Below, piece after piece: positions 63,239 to 64,000 of a DNA stretch of 64,000 nt; the first letter of the stretch is position 1, and each line of letters starts with the position of its first letter. This stretch comes from Microbacterium terrisoli (GTDB taxonomy: Bacteria > Actinomycetota > Actinomycetes > Actinomycetales > Microbacteriaceae): contig NZ_CP133019.1 of assembly GCF_030866805.1 (NCBI RefSeq), positions 248,001 to 312,000 of the forward strand, given 5' to 3'. Made by a program: the position numbers and the translations under genes. The notes below the pieces were generated by a model, which saw only the letters and a list, made by a program, of their open reading frames with translations, did no database searches and was not told the DNA's origin.

Positions 63239-63607
63239 TCACAGTTCTGCGAATAGTTGATTTCCCACCGTCACCCCCTGCTGTTGCTCGGAGCCCGAGC
63301 CGATCGACCCCCCCCAGACGACGATGTGTTGGTTGGCGCGGACATCCAGGGCAAAGCCTCCACCTTCGAAGAGGCTTGACACTCGGGATCGCAGCTTCGG
63401 CCGCATGGAGTCGAAGAAATCAGTCCTCGCCGTCCGTCGCCGCCGGCTCGTCGCCCGATCCGGCCCGATGCGTGCGATCGCCGCGGCCGAGAACAGCATC
63501 CTTTCGTGGTCTGGCATTCGCCCCGAAATGGTGAAGCCTGCGAAGAACTCGGTGCCGACTGCTGCGTCCGCCGCGACCTGCGACGCACACGCGTGTCGAC
63601 GCGCCAT
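63239..63607 (-). pseudogene. Gene fragment cut by IS3 (GlcG/HbpS-like, tentative)
   Basis: An open frame of 122 codons whose stop codon (63241-63239) lies inside the IS3 terminal repeat, so the IS supplies the end. GGGFALDVRANQHIVVWGGSIGSG-SEQQQGVTVGNQL faintly recalls the C-terminal part of GlcG/HbpS haem-binding proteins. Frame noise upstream implies further decay. Very tentative. Confidence 0.35.
63263..63275. repeat. 13-bp candidate attachment core, copy 2
   Basis: Exact copy of 28732-28744 (TCCCACCGTCACC). Preceded at 63250 by CGAATAGT-nnn-TTTCCCAC, also found at 28798-28816 shortly after tRNA-Ser (16 of 19 positions identical). Confidence 0.45.
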
Positions 63608-63923
63608 TCGAGACCTGGGAGCCCGCGGTTACAACGTCACGATCACGCCCATCGCAACCTGGCCCATTGGCGGCATTGGGCCCGACATCGCGCTCAGTTG
63701 CGGATTCGCTGCGAGCCCACGGCCGACCGCAGCGTCGATGAATCCGGGACGTGCGAGCACGATGAACGCCACAATGACGTAGCTTCCTCCGGAACGTCCA
63801 TGACTCCTACTTCGTTCGCTTGCAGCGCAGGTGCAACCGTGACGAAGACAACTACAAGCCAGGCCGTCACTTGCAAGCCTTTGAGCCTCAACAAGGGGGG
63901 CACTCCGCCGATATCCTGGTCGG
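63608..63923. other. Stretch without a confident gene, possibly decayed membrane protein
   Basis: On the minus strand a start at 63903 opens MPPLLRLKGLQVTAWLVVVFVTVAPALQA, a good signal-peptide or membrane segment. The frame then ends at 63694, while a neighbouring frame reads SYVIVAFIVLARPGFIDAAVG to 63629. One frameshift would join them. No function seen. Confidence 0.35.
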
Positions 63924-64000
63924 GTGGTGGACCGATTGGGGATCATCGGCGGCGGCATCGTGGGCATCGCGTTGGCGCGAGCTCTGGCGCAGCGCGGTGA
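63924..64000 (+). CDS. FAD-dependent oxidoreductase, 5' end only
   Basis: From GTG 63924 or 63927 the frame reads VDRLGIIGGGIVGIALARALAQRG to the window edge, the N-terminal FAD dinucleotide-binding fold with GGGIVG. It resembles L-2-hydroxyglutarate oxidase-type and glycine/D-amino-acid oxidase-like proteins, but 25 residues cannot tell them apart. Confidence 0.7.
   Translation, partial: MVDRLGIIGGGIVGIALARALAQRG

Larger units (their letters stand above)
61911..63241 (+). mobile_element. IS3-family insertion sequence
   Basis: 1331 bp bounded by inverted repeats TGAATCGCCCCAGGT (61911-61925) and ACCCGGGGCGATTCA (63227-63241), with one mismatch. It holds orfA and orfB in the usual -1 arrangement. 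A 3-bp target duplication is not evident. Confidence 0.9.

Overview
The window is high-GC actinobacterial chromosome. Frequent GTG starts, 4-bp ATGA/GTGA gene overlaps, an actinobacterial ClpC, an ArgA-type acetyltransferase and the block hpt-ftsH-folE-folP-folB-folK-DUF3180-PH-PH-DUF2520-lysS all point to the family Microbacteriaceae, probably Microbacterium or a close relative. This assignment rests on gene content and order only; no database comparison was made.

Region 1 (1-28,750) is housekeeping core: part of tRNA-Glu, a secreted M23 peptidase, ppa, tilS-hpt, ftsH, the folate operon running into membrane PH-domain genes, lysS, cardiolipin synthase, a DUF559 nuclease-like protein, a small operon of two related membrane proteins plus a Cro/XRE regulator, clpC, an acetyltransferase, radA, a flavoprotein, and a MarR-SDR pair. 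It ends at a complete tRNA-Ser(CGA).

Region 2 (about 28,750-63,280) is accessory DNA directly downstream of tRNA-Ser. A 13-bp copy of the tRNA 3' end lies near 63,265, so the segment could be a tRNA-borne island, although no integrase is visible. It starts with a defence block, all on the minus strand: an XRE-nucleotidyltransferase toxin-antitoxin pair, a Hachiman-type anti-phage pair (HamA DUF1837 nuclease and HamB helicase), and an Xre-RES toxin-antitoxin pair whose toxin gene is split by an IS256-family element. Next come two sugar-uptake and hydrolysis loci. The first, beside a divergent TetR gene, has a CUT1 ABC transporter followed by GH3, GH1, GH3 and GH35-like enzymes, with a GH2 gene beyond a pile of IS elements. 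The second, beside a divergent LacI gene with two palindromic operators, has an ABC transporter, a GH32 beta-fructosidase and a PfkB sugar kinase. Neither locus carries the ABC ATPase, so a shared ATPase elsewhere is expected. An EACC1-like conflict-system gene with a truncated partner, and an IS3-family element, close the region.

Region 3 (63,280-64,000) holds decayed coding sequence cut by the IS3 element and the first 25 codons of an FAD-dependent oxidoreductase that runs off the window.

The most notable content is the defence block (Hachiman between two toxin-antitoxin pairs, one inactivated by IS256), the tRNA-Ser-linked accessory segment, the EACC1-like remnant, and several previously broken genes that show repeated IS-driven rearrangement.
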